This document shows positions 9,341 to 17,160 of a DNA stretch of 64,000 bases, one piece after another. Position numbers and translations under genes: made by a program. Position 1 is the first letter of the stretch. The number at the start of each line of letters is the position of its first letter. Origin of the DNA: an uncultured Muribaculaceae bacterium (lineage in GTDB: Bacteria > Bacteroidota > Bacteroidia > Bacteroidales > Muribaculaceae); assembly GCA_910586995.1 (NCBI GenBank), contig CAJUKZ010000008.1, forward strand, positions 42,909 to 106,908. The letters run 5' to 3'. The notes under the pieces are model-generated. The model did no database searches, was not told the origin of the DNA, and saw only the letters and a program-made list of their open reading frames with translations.

Positions 9341-9949
9341 TTATTGTATTGTGTTTTTGTTTAGAGTTCCTTCGATAATGAATTCGATAAGAGCCAGATG
9401 GCTTCTGTCAAAGTCTTCTTTTGAGATACCGGAAGCCAGGAGCTGCATGGTATCGGGATGTGATGTCCAGTCCACTGACATGAGCCATCGCCGCATGAAA
9501 GCTTTTAATCGTTCTGTTTGCGGTCTGTTGAACACTCCTTCGTTCAATCCGCGTAGCAGTATTTTGTCCAGGAGAAGTAATTCCTTGTTGTATGTCATCT
9601 TCCTGATACGTTCGGTCCGTTTGGCGTCGAGAGTCAGTTTTGACAGAAGCGAGCGGCCGGTCGGGTCTGCGGCTGATTTATACCTTGTGAGCATGAATTG
9701 ATATAATTGATCGCCCGGCGACAGTGTCATATCTTCAGCAACTTCGCGCATCTTTTCAACATGCCGGTCACTTTCACGCTCTATGACGGCATTATATATC
9801 TCACGTTTGCTCTTGAAGTATGTGTAGATTGTGCGCCGCCCTTTCTCCGAGGCTGCGGCTATGTCGTTCATTGTAGTGTGTGCCAATCCTTGCCTGGCAA
9901 ACAGCTGCCTGGCCACCTCTATGAGTTTTTCGCGGGTTTTGGATGCCAT
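9341..9949 (-). CDS. TetR/AcrR family transcriptional regulator
   Basis: 202-residue regulator with an N-terminal TetR helix-turn-helix (about residues 8-54: REKLIEVARQLFARQG, TTMNDIAAAS, RRTIYTYFKSK). The variable C-terminal all-helical part should bind a ligand and dimerise. First gene of a two-gene operon with the FabH-like synthase, so a fatty-acid-derived ligand is a reasonable guess. Three CACATT half-sites surround its own predicted -7 element, so autorepression is likely. Length is normal for the family. Confidence 0.9.
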   Translation of the reverse strand: MASKTREKLIEVARQLFARQGLAHTTMNDIAAASEKGRRTIYTYFKSKREIYNAVIERESDRHVEKMREVAEDMTLSPGDQLYQFMLTRYKSAADPTGRSLLSKLTLDAKRTERIRKMTYNKELLLLDKILLRGLNEGVFNRPQTERLKAFMRRWLMSVDWTSHPDTMQLLASGISKEDFDRSHLALIEFIIEGTLNKNTIQ

Positions 9950-9975
9950 CGTATTTATTTAACCGTATTTTACAG

Positions 9976-10029
9976 TTGCACATTGCGAAGTTACACAAAT
10001 ATATTCACATTTTGGCTATGAATGTGCAA
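9976..10029. promoter_or_regulatory. Candidate TetR operator around the tetR promoter
   Basis: TTGCACATT at 9976-9984 is the exact reverse complement of AATGTGCAA at 10021-10029. Inside lies another CACATT (10006-10011) that forms CACATT-N9-AATGTG with the right arm. A minus-strand TAACTTCG (9986-9993), close to the -7 consensus, sits between the arms. The placement fits repression of the tetR-fabH-like operon. No binding data; inferred from symmetry and position. Confidence 0.5.
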
Positions 10030-10430
10030 AAAATGCATCAAGTCTGTTCTTTCGTGCGATAGCGAGCGGCGGAGCAGATGCAGCTCGCGCATACGTTGGA
10101 GAATTGAGAGATTTTAAACGAATTTCGCCATGATGTCGTCGTCAGGCAGTGCGTTGTGGTCGGCACGTTGGCCTTTTGGCTGCTCGTCGGTTTTGGCAAC
10201 GAGCAGTATGTGTTCGCCACGATAGCCTCGACCTGCGTAAGGGTGAGGTCGGCGACGCGGAAGATGTAATACTTTTGAAGTTGGTACTCCACGAAGTCGT
10301 GGCGGGTGGTCAATCTGCGAAATTATGTTGCGGTACATAATTTGATTGCCCGACAGCATCAAAAGGTAGAGTGCTCCGCTTCCGGCGTTTCGAGCCATTG
10401 CTTGATTTGTTCGGTAAATTTGTGGTCCAT
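9991..10430 (-). pseudogene. Frameshifted remnant of a Bacteroidota accessory-gene hypothetical protein
   Basis: Homologous-looking protein pieces appear in successive frames of the minus strand. MDHKFTEQIKQWLETPEAE starts at 10430, ALYLLMLSGNQIMYRN follows in a second frame, then FVEYQLQKYYIFRVADLT, ADHNALPDDDIMAKFV and LSILQRMRELHLLRRSLS. Together they would make one protein of about 150 residues of a type I recall from Bacteroides mobile or accessory regions, function unknown. At least three frame changes are needed, so the gene is dead. Its final frame runs into the tetR operator region, and a stop falls at 9991-9993. It marks the left end of a decayed accessory patch. Confidence 0.6.
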
Positions 10431-10531
10431 TATTCGTTAGTTTTTGGTTGCCACAAAATCAGTAAGGCTACTGTAGCGGCTAAAAGACGGAATATTATTA
10501 TATTTGCGGTATGGTAGCAATGATAATTATT

Positions 10532-10950
10532 ATGCCAAAGAAACTGAAATACAATCTATATATAGATGAATGTGGCGATCATACCCTCTCTACATTCGAC
10601 CGTAATTTTCCAATATTCACGTTATGCGGAATATTGGTGTCTGTGAAGAAAGTAAATGCGTTTAAGAAAGCTATTGACGAGCTTAAAAGAGAATTTTGTG
10701 GAACAACAGACGTAATACAGGTATGCACTATGTAAGCCCCGAGAGATTGGCTGAGCATATGGGGCATTTTGGATTTAGTCAAAAATCCGAAAATATATTT
10801 GGCTTGCAAGTAGCAGACCTAATCGCATATCCTATATCCCGATATGTATTGAACCCCGAAAAGTATAATCCGGCATTTGAAGTAATTGCTTCAAATATCT
10901 ATACAAGTAATGGCAAGATGCTCGGATTAAAAATATTTCCAGATAAATAA
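10532..10950 (+). pseudogene. DUF3800 protein gene, internally deleted and frameshifted
   Basis: The first part, MPKKLKYNLYIDECGDHT...GTTDVIQ, is the N-terminus of a DUF3800 protein, including the acidic motif YIDECGD (usually IDESGD). It stops at 10735. From about 10720 another frame gives the C-terminus of the same family (MHYVSPERLAEHM, QVADLIAYPISR, ending IFPDK at 10950). Intact members are about 240 residues; only about 140 remain, so roughly 100 central codons are missing, and the junction is also out of frame. A TAnnTTTG element (TATATTTG, 10499-10506) lies upstream. DUF3800 proteins have a nuclease-like acidic core but unproven function, and published structured-RNA motifs occur beside their genes. 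Confidence 0.75.
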
Positions 10951-10951
10951 G

Positions 10952-11066
10952 TGCAACAAAAAATGGTCCTCGAAAGAGAACCATTTCCGACCGGGTGACA
11001 CCCCAGCCCCTAAAATCGTTGCTTTCGCACTCGAAGTATTTCTTTATGGGGAAACTACCCATTTAG
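10952..11066 (-). ncRNA. Predicted structured small RNA next to the DUF3800 remnant
   Basis: A leftward unit of about 110 bases with its own consensus promoter (11072-11102) and an intrinsic terminator. Read on the minus strand it can form: AUGGG/CCCAU near the 5' end; a hairpin over 11016-11034 closed by UGC-GAAA-GCA; GGGU-GUC-ACCC (10993-11003); and the final stem AAATGGT/ACCATTT (arms 10980-10986 and 10961-10967, with inner CTC/GAG pairs) followed by a T run. A short reading frame crosses it but ignores these structures. DUF3800-associated RNA motifs are known from comparative genomics (Breaker laboratory); whether this is one of them needs a covariance search. The host DUF3800 gene is dead, yet the RNA unit looks intact. 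Confidence 0.6.
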
Positions 11067-11102
11067 TACTGCAAAGTTAGTGATAAATTTGCAGTACTCA
11101 AA
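11065..11102 (-). promoter_or_regulatory. Strong consensus promoter with overlapping 11-bp inverted repeat
   Basis: The minus strand reads TTTG (11099-11102), 19 bases, TAACTTTG (11072-11079): an ideal Bacteroidota promoter. A perfect inverted repeat AGTACTGCAAA (11065-11075) / TTTGCAGTACT (11088-11098) overlaps the -7 element and spacer, as an operator would. Confidence 0.7.
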
Positions 11103-11177
11103 ATTAGAACGTAAAAAACGGCATAAAAGTTTGTTAATTAAATCTTTTGGCGGAATATTCATCAATATTTATTATAT

Positions 11178-11211
11178 TTTGGAACAGGCATTGGAAATTT
11201 TTGTAATTTCG
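11178..11211 (+). promoter_or_regulatory. Possible promoter for dacB
   Basis: TTTG at 11178-11181, 22 bases, then TAATTTCG at 11204-11211, a near-match to TAnnTTTG. It ends only 4 bases before the first ATG, which favours the second ATG (11231) or a leaderless message. Confidence 0.35.
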
Positions 11212-11215
11212 TAGA

Positions 11216-12601
11216 ATGAAATCAGCGGCAATGAAAAATTTCAGTAAACAAATATTGCGTATTACAGTAGCTGTATCTGCAGTAGTGGCTTGTGCGTCGA
11301 CACTCTGGGCGGCTAATCCGCTTGTTTTCCCTGGCAGTGAGTCTGCTCAGGTTGCTGTGCTCATTACCGATGTATCTTCACATAAGGTGATTGATTCGCA
11401 CGATGAGTTTATAGCGCTTGTGCCTGCCAGCACTGCTAAGTGCATTACTTCGGCGACTGCATTGCGGGCTATGGGTGCTGATTCAGTGCCGTTTGTTACC
11501 GAAGCTGCGATGTTTGGACATGTTGATGCTGATGGATGTCTGCATGGGCTTCTGCGTGTTGAGGCTTCAGCTGATCCTACGCTTGGAAGTTGTCATTTTT
11601 CTGATGGTTCTTTAGTCAGCGGGATTGTCTCTGCTTTGAAAGACCGGGGTATTACGTCCATTGACGGAAAATTGGAAGTGCAGTCTCCTTCCGGATACTA
11701 TGGAGTAGGGTTGTCGTGGGAAGTCGAGGATATAGGAGAGGACTATGGCGCAGGTCTTTATGGATTCAACTGGAGAGACAATATATTCAGTTTTGCTCCC
11801 CACGATGGATTGTGCGAGACCATGCAGGGTGATGTCTATTGCCATATTGTACCAGACGCTTCATCAAATTGTGTGGTACGCGGAGTTGATTCACCGACGG
11901 TCACAGTTTACCGCAAGCAGGGATCGAAAATCCCATCCCGTATCACAACAACTATGTGGAATCCTGCGGAATGCTTCATCAGCGAACTTGCAGACTCTTT
12001 GTCTGCTGCCGGGATAGAATTGCGTTATGCTGAATCTTCCGAATATGGTGATCGTAGTGTGCTTGTGAGACATGTCTCACCTTCGTGTGCCGAGATATTG
12101 CGCAGCCTGATGCGCAGGAGTGACAATCTCTTTGCCGAGGGTATGCTCAGAGCAACATTACCTGTTGGGTGCAGCCTTGATTCAGCATTGAGTGTTCAGA
12201 AACGAATTTGGATGCGTGATGCCGGTTTCGGTAAGTATTCTGCATTGTATGATGGCAGCGGATTATCGCGCAAAAACAGGATAACTCCCCGCGACATGAC
12301 CAATATATTGTCTGCCATGCTACGGTATCCGGAAGCTAATGACTATGTAGGTCTGTTTCCTGTCTGCGGCAAGGAGGGTACAGTGGCCCGGTTGCTGCGC
12401 GGCACACGTCTGCAAGGAAAAGTCAGGCTCAAGTCCGGAAGTATGGGAGGTGTGCTATGTTATGCCGGCTATGTATTGGATAAAGGTGGACGGCAGCCTA
12501 AGTATACCATATCAATAATGGTGAACGGTTTCACATGTCCTGTGTCAGATGTCCGCAAGTCTATAGAACGTTATCTGTTGAAGATCATACCCGCAGTATG
12601 A
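11216..12601 (+). CDS. dacB: D-alanyl-D-alanine carboxypeptidase/endopeptidase (PBP4 family, S13)
   Basis: Periplasmic penicillin-binding protein that trims the terminal D-Ala from peptidoglycan stems or cuts cross-links. All three penicillin-binding motifs are present: STAK (Ser72-Lys75), SDN (302-304) and KSG (406-408). A signal peptide precedes them (cut near WAA). Length 461 is normal for PBP4. The in-frame ATG at 11231 gives an equally good signal peptide and sits better relative to the predicted promoter, so the true start may be there. It is followed 48 bases later by the acidic protein gene and rsmI, probably one transcript. Confidence 0.9.
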   Translation: MKSAAMKNFSKQILRITVAVSAVVACASTLWAANPLVFPGSESAQVAVLITDVSSHKVIDSHDEFIALVPASTAKCITSATALRAMGADSVPFVTEAAMFGHVDADGCLHGLLRVEASADPTLGSCHFSDGSLVSGIVSALKDRGITSIDGKLEVQSPSGYYGVGLSWEVEDIGEDYGAGLYGFNWRDNIFSFAPHDGLCETMQGDVYCHIVPDASSNCVVRGVDSPTVTVYRKQGSKIPSRITTTMWNPAECFISELADSLSAAGIELRYAESSEYGDRSVLVRHVSPSCAEILRSLMRRSDNLFAEGMLRATLPVGCSLDSALSVQKRIWMRDAGFGKYSALYDGSGLSRKNRITPRDMTNILSAMLRYPEANDYVGLFPVCGKEGTVARLLRGTRLQGKVRLKSGSMGGVLCYAGYVLDKGGRQPKYTISIMVNGFTCPVSDVRKSIERYLLKIIPAV

Positions 12602-12649
12602 CAAAGGCTTGAATCAAGTATTTACAAAACAAACAAATCAATATAAATT

Positions 12650-13477
12650 ATGGAATCCCTTACACGTCTGCTAAACACATGCCACTTGCTGCAAGGCAAG
12701 GTGATAGCTCTTATCGGAGACTCCGCACCGGATTCGTCTGATATAGAAGCTGTAGGCGATCTGATCGGACAATGCAGCCAATTATATGATGAATTTGTGG
12801 CTGAAACGAAAACACATACGGAGAATACCTGCACGTATGCTGCGGTAGCCGACGATGATCCCAATCGTACGGCCCTGATCTCAGACTTTGAAGCCCCTGA
12901 TGCAGATCCAAACCGTACAGCAATAATTGAGGATGTCGATTTGGACATGCATGATACGGTGGCTGAGGATGAACATTCTGTTCAGGAACAGCCATCTGTA
13001 CAAGCAGCCGAAGTTGAAAGCATTGCTATTGACGATCTTGACGATCTTGTGGCCTCGGAACGTGAGGAATCACAGGAAATGGATATTCCGGCAGACTATC
13101 CCGACGACACTGCGGAGGTAGAGGAGGATATGCCAACGGTGATAGCTGAGGAACAGGCTGAGGACGATCAGTATATATCTCTCGATGATCTTTCATCGGT
13201 AGAGCCGGAGGAAAGCGGTGTGATACGTGTCGATGAAATGTTGCAGAGACGTGCAGCAAATGATCTTCGCCGCATGTTCACGCTTAATGATAAGTACAGA
13301 TTCCGCCGCGAACTGTTCGGCAACAGCGATGCCGCGTTCAATGATGCCATTGATATTGTATCTGCCATGCATTCAATGGATGAAGTCCGGGAATATTTCT
13401 CGCTTGATATGGGATGGAATCTTGAGAGTGATGATGTCAAGGATTTCCTTGATGTAATAGCTACGCATTTCCAATGA
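12650..13477 (+). CDS. Acidic hypothetical protein upstream of rsmI
   Basis: 275-residue soluble protein in three parts: a helical N-terminus (1-60), a long very acidic low-complexity middle (about 65-205), and a conserved-looking basic/helical C-terminal domain (about 207-275: RRAANDLRRMFTLNDKYRFRREL, FNDAIDIVSAM, VREYFSLDMGW). The motif DPNRTA occurs twice in the middle. Its last codons overlap the rsmI start (ATGA), so the two are translationally coupled. I do not recognise a characterised family. The domain resembles a C-terminal segment often found beside rsmI in Bacteroidales. Function unknown; binding to a nucleic acid or ribosome partner would only be a guess. Confidence 0.7.
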   Translation: MESLTRLLNTCHLLQGKVIALIGDSAPDSSDIEAVGDLIGQCSQLYDEFVAETKTHTENTCTYAAVADDDPNRTALISDFEAPDADPNRTAIIEDVDLDMHDTVAEDEHSVQEQPSVQAAEVESIAIDDLDDLVASEREESQEMDIPADYPDDTAEVEEDMPTVIAEEQAEDDQYISLDDLSSVEPEESGVIRVDEMLQRRAANDLRRMFTLNDKYRFRRELFGNSDAAFNDAIDIVSAMHSMDEVREYFSLDMGWNLESDDVKDFLDVIATHFQ

Positions 13478-14199
13478 GCGGTTGTCTGTATATAGTCCCG
13501 ACGCCGGTAGGCAATCTGGAAGATATGACTTACCGTGCCGTTGAAGTGCTTAGAAATGCCGACCTTATTCTTGCCGAGGATACGCGTACTTCATCTGTGA
13601 TAATGAAGCATTTCGGAATCACAGCCCCAATGCAGAGTCATCATAAGTATAACGAACACTCGCAGCTTGATCCTGTGATGCGGAGAATAGAGGAAGGGCA
13701 GACCATAGCGCTTGTGTCAGACGCCGGAACACCCGGGATATCGGATCCAGGCTTCATGTTGTCGCGGGAATGCCGGCGCAGGAATCTCAAGGTAGTTACG
13801 TTGCCGGGGGCGACTGCTTTCGTTCCGGCACTTGTAAGCTCAGGCTTGCCATGCGATACATTTGTCTTTGATGGCTTTTTGCCGCAGAAGAAGGGCAGGA
13901 ACACCCGTATCGCCGAACTTGCATCCGATCCCCGTACATTCATAGTATATGAGTCGCCTGTGAGATTGGTAAAGACTCTGACACAGTTGGCTGAAGCCTG
14001 TGGCGGCGACAGGGAAGCTGCCGTTGCGCGCGAGATCTCGAAACTGCATGAGACAGTACACCGCGGAACGCTTTCTGATTTAATTCAGTATTTTTCAGTG
14101 AACGCTCCGAGGGGGGAGATTGTTATAGTTGTCGGAGGCAGTCAGCAGGATCGGACACCACGTGTCCACCGCAACAAGTACGCGGAGTCCGCAGATTGA
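13474..14199 (+). CDS. rsmI: 16S rRNA (cytidine(1402)-2'-O)-methyltransferase
   Basis: SAM-dependent enzyme that 2'-O-methylates C1402 in the ribosomal P site. It carries the family's opening YIVPTPVGNLEDMTYRA, the AEDTRTS motif, SDAGTPGISDPG and LPGATAFVPALV of the tetrapyrrole-methylase fold. 241 residues matches the family. The start overlaps the stop of the preceding acidic protein by four bases, giving a coupled pair. Confidence 0.95.
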   Translation: MSGCLYIVPTPVGNLEDMTYRAVEVLRNADLILAEDTRTSSVIMKHFGITAPMQSHHKYNEHSQLDPVMRRIEEGQTIALVSDAGTPGISDPGFMLSRECRRRNLKVVTLPGATAFVPALVSSGLPCDTFVFDGFLPQKKGRNTRIAELASDPRTFIVYESPVRLVKTLTQLAEACGGDREAAVAREISKLHETVHRGTLSDLIQYFSVNAPRGEIVIVVGGSQQDRTPRVHRNKYAESAD

Positions 14200-14260
14200 T
14201 GCCCGAAACAACGTAATATCACAAATTCAACTATTTATTAATATTAAAAGTCGATTCATT

Positions 14261-15151
14261 ATGAAACTTACGCACCGTATCATACCTGTGGCAATGTCTA
14301 TGCTCGTAGCTGCCGGCACAATGGTCTCATGTTCTAATAAAGATAAGGAGAGACTGGCACAGGAAGAAGCAATAAATGCAGCCACACGTGAGGAACTCGC
14401 TCAGGCTGTGAATCAGCGTGACGAGTTGTTGCAGCTTGTCAACGAAATAAATGGCGACATGGCGCAGGTTAAGGAGATAGAGGGTGTACTTTCATCCTCA
14501 GTATATATGGAAGGCGACATGCCTACACAGCGCGATCAATTGCGTGCCGATCTTGCTTCGCTTCAGAAAACACTGAAAGACCGTCGCGAACGCCTTGCCG
14601 AACTTGAGGCAAAACTGAAAAAGAGTAATCTGGATAATAATAATCTTACGGCCACTATAAACAGCCTGCGTCAGCAGATAGACTCGCAGACTGAGGAGAT
14701 AAACACCCTTACTGCAAATCTTAACTCAGCCCGCGCTGAAATAGGCAAACTGTCCACGACTGTGGATTCATTGTCGACCACAGTCACAAACGTGACCGGA
14801 GAACTGACTCAGGCCGAGGAACGAAGCCAGCAGCTTGATGCTGAACTCAACGCATGCTATTATGTGTTTGCAAGCAAAAAGGAACTGAAGGAGCACAAGA
14901 TTATCGAGACAGGATTCCTCCGCAAGACTAAAATCCTGAAAGGCGATTTTGACCAGAACTTCTTCACCACGGCCGACAAGCGAAATCTCTCCAGACTTCC
15001 ATTGCATGCCAAGAAAGCCAAGATACTGACCAACCAGCCCGCCGGATCATATAGCCTTGAGAAAGTGGACGATCAGATGGTTCTTGTGATAACTAACCCC
15101 GATTCATTCTGGAGTTTATCCAACTATCTTGTGATTGAAATTGACAAATAA
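14261..15151 (+). CDS. Coiled-coil lipoprotein, conserved hypothetical
   Basis: 296-residue lipoprotein: signal peptide ending MVSC with lipid-anchored Cys24, then a long coiled coil (about 30-215, rich in Glu, Leu, Gln and Asn), then a compact C-terminal domain of about 90 residues with ETGFLRKTKILKGDF and NPDSFWSLSNYLVIE. The start at 14261 gives the signal peptide; an earlier in-frame ATG would lie inside rsmI. It probably extends from the membrane as a structural or tethering element. No enzyme motif is seen. A hairpin terminator follows. Confidence 0.75.
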   Translation: MKLTHRIIPVAMSMLVAAGTMVSCSNKDKERLAQEEAINAATREELAQAVNQRDELLQLVNEINGDMAQVKEIEGVLSSSVYMEGDMPTQRDQLRADLASLQKTLKDRRERLAELEAKLKKSNLDNNNLTATINSLRQQIDSQTEEINTLTANLNSARAEIGKLSTTVDSLSTTVTNVTGELTQAEERSQQLDAELNACYYVFASKKELKEHKIIETGFLRKTKILKGDFDQNFFTTADKRNLSRLPLHAKKAKILTNQPAGSYSLEKVDDQMVLVITNPDSFWSLSNYLVIEIDK

Positions 15152-15172
15152 ATTTCAAGTAAATAATAGCAG

Positions 15173-15207
15173 AAGACCGGAGTCTTGTAATAGGCTTCGG
15201 TCTTTTT
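15173..15207 (+). terminator. Intrinsic terminator after the coiled-coil lipoprotein gene
   Basis: AAGACCG (15173-15179) pairs with CGGTCTT (15198-15204), with an extra AG/CT pair inside, followed by five T. It separates the rsmI group from the cyd operon. Confidence 0.75.
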
Positions 15208-15250
15208 ATGGGTAAAAATCCTGTGCCTGAAGCAAACTTAATTCGGATAT

Positions 15251-15283
15251 TTTGTGTTGAATGCTTAAAAATGCATATATTTG
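15251..15283 (+). promoter_or_regulatory. Promoter of the DUF4492-cydAB operon
   Basis: TTTG (15251-15254), 21 bases, TATATTTG (15276-15283), then GC. Good match to the Bacteroidota consensus, about 36 bases before the ATG at 15319. Confidence 0.6.
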
Positions 15284-15318
15284 CGTCTATAAGTGATTGT
15301 CATAATTCAACAGCCCTT

Positions 15319-15576
15319 ATGTCTATACCACGTTTCATATATTCCACATACAGATTTTATCTTGACGGATTCCGCAGCATGACTGTCGGTCGTAAGCTGT
15401 GGCTTATTATCCTGATAAAGCTTGTGGTGATATTCGCTGTAATAAGGCTTTTTTTCTTTACTCCGGCGCTGAGTGGTACAGATGAACAAAAAGCTCGCGC
15501 CGTTGGCGAGGCTTTGGTCGGTAGACAGAATATTCAATTTAACCCCTTTAACCCCCTGCTTCATTACAATGAATGA
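15319..15576 (+). CDS. DUF4492 domain-containing membrane protein
   Basis: Small (85-residue) protein with one membrane helix (about residues 25-48, LWLIILIKLVVIFAVIRLFFF) after an amphipathic N-terminus. DUF4492 proteins typically stand just before cydA in Bacteroidota and Campylobacterota, as here, and may be an accessory subunit of the bd oxidase, similar in position and size to CydX. The ATG at 15319 is chosen for the family start (MSIPRFIYSTYRFY) and the upstream promoter. Its stop overlaps the cydA start by 8 bases, implying coupled translation. Confidence 0.85.
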   Translation: MSIPRFIYSTYRFYLDGFRSMTVGRKLWLIILIKLVVIFAVIRLFFFTPALSGTDEQKARAVGEALVGRQNIQFNPFNPLLHYNE

Positions 15577-17134
15577 TTTGATGAGTGTAGTAGACTGGTC
15601 GCGGGCGCAGTTCGCCCTGACGGCCATGTATCATTGGCTCTTTGTGCCACTTACTATAGGTCTCTCCCTTATAGTGGCGGTGATGGAGACCATTTATGTG
15701 CGCACCGGTGACGAACGCTGGAAAGGACTTACAAAGTTCTGGATGACATTGTTCGGCATCAATTTCGCCTGTGGTGTGGCCACCGGTATTATTCTTGAGT
15801 TTGAGTTCGGCACTAACTGGTCGAACTATTCATGGTTCGTTGGCGACATATTCGGCGCACCTCTTGCTATCGAAGGAATCCTTGCATTCTTCATGGAGTC
15901 TACATTCATTGCTGTGATGTTCTTCGGTTGGAAAAAATTCAGCCGCGGATTCCACCTTGCTGCCACCTGGCTTACTGCTGCCGGAGTCTGCTTGTCCGCA
16001 CTATGGATTCTTATTGCCAACGCCTGGATGCAATATCCGGTAGGCATGGAGTTTGATCCTGCACAGATGCGAAATGTCATGAGCAACTTCTGGGATGTGG
16101 TGCTTTCGCCTGTGGCAATCAACAAATTCTTCCATGCCGTTACGAGCGGTTGGGTGCTTGCCGGAGTTTTCGTAGTGGGTGTATCTTCCTGGATGCTGTG
16201 GCGCAAGACCAATGTTGAGGGCGCTCGCCGTTCGATCAAGATTGGTGCTTGGGTCGGACTGGCAGGCATTCTGCTTACTCTTTGGACCGGACACGGTTCG
16301 GCCAAGCGGGTGGCTGAAGTACAGCCGATGAAGCTTGCTGCTATGGAAGGTCTGTATAAGGGATCTGCCGGACAGGATCTTGTGGCTATAGGTATACTGA
16401 ATCCGAACAAGACTCCGGGCGACGGAAAAGATGCACTGCTCATGAGCCTGGATATACCCTATGGCTTGTCGTTACTCATTGATGGCAACACAACCTCTTT
16501 TGTCCCCGGTATAGACGATCTTATCAAAGGTATATCTGTAAATGAGGCTGGTGATACAATATCTACAGTCAGCTATGCAGAGCGTATAGCGATAGGTAAG
16601 CAGGCACATGCGGCTATTGCCGATTACACTTCCGCTCGCCAGGCAGGCGATAGTGCCGCAATGGCTGCCGCGGCCGACCGTTTGAAAGATTCATATCCTT
16701 ATTTCGGCTATGGCTATCTTTCTACTCCTGAAGATGCCGTGCCTCCTGTAGCGCTTACATTCTATTCTTTTCATATCATGGTGGCGCTTGGCGGATACCT
16801 TCTGCTGTTTTTCATAGTTATTCTGCTGGTATCGTACCGAAAGACCGTTTTCCTCGAGAAGCCGTGGCTGCACTGGGTGGCTATACTTAGCATTCCGCTT
16901 GTATGGATATGCTCTCAGGCAGGTTGGATTGTGGCTGAGGTAGGACGTCAGCCCTGGACGATACAAGATATCCTTCCGGTCAATGCGGCCGTAAGCAATG
17001 TTCAGAGTTCGTCGGTAGAGTTCACATTCTGGATGTTTGCAGTGTTGTTCACAGTACTGCTTGTAGCTGAAATATCAATCATGATGCGGCAGATTGCACG
17101 CACACGTGACTACGACATCGAGAAAGCTCAATAG
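15569..17134 (+). CDS. cydA: Cytochrome bd ubiquinol oxidase subunit I
   Basis: Quinol-oxidising subunit of the bd-type terminal oxidase, used for oxygen scavenging and nanaerobic respiration. 521 residues, about nine membrane helices. His22 in AMYHWLF is a predicted heme ligand, and GRQPW near the C-terminal third marks the quinol side. The Q-loop region (about 265-405) is long and polar. The start at 15569 overlaps DUF4492. An earlier in-frame ATG at 15473 lies inside DUF4492 and would add a non-homologous extension. Confidence 0.97.
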   Translation: MNDLMSVVDWSRAQFALTAMYHWLFVPLTIGLSLIVAVMETIYVRTGDERWKGLTKFWMTLFGINFACGVATGIILEFEFGTNWSNYSWFVGDIFGAPLAIEGILAFFMESTFIAVMFFGWKKFSRGFHLAATWLTAAGVCLSALWILIANAWMQYPVGMEFDPAQMRNVMSNFWDVVLSPVAINKFFHAVTSGWVLAGVFVVGVSSWMLWRKTNVEGARRSIKIGAWVGLAGILLTLWTGHGSAKRVAEVQPMKLAAMEGLYKGSAGQDLVAIGILNPNKTPGDGKDALLMSLDIPYGLSLLIDGNTTSFVPGIDDLIKGISVNEAGDTISTVSYAERIAIGKQAHAAIADYTSARQAGDSAAMAAAADRLKDSYPYFGYGYLSTPEDAVPPVALTFYSFHIMVALGGYLLLFFIVILLVSYRKTVFLEKPWLHWVAILSIPLVWICSQAGWIVAEVGRQPWTIQDILPVNAAVSNVQSSSVEFTFWMFAVLFTVLLVAEISIMMRQIARTRDYDIEKAQ

Positions 17135-17160
17135 TAATAACATAAAAGAAGATATAGAAA

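Noticed and set aside
10832..11062. 76-codon leftward frame over the predicted small RNA
   Set aside because: It runs through the hairpins and the terminator and on into the antisense of the DUF3800 remnant; promoter, terminator and pairing fit a non-coding RNA better.
15826..16443. 205-codon leftward frame antisense to cydA
   Set aside because: Shadow of a clear cytochrome bd subunit.
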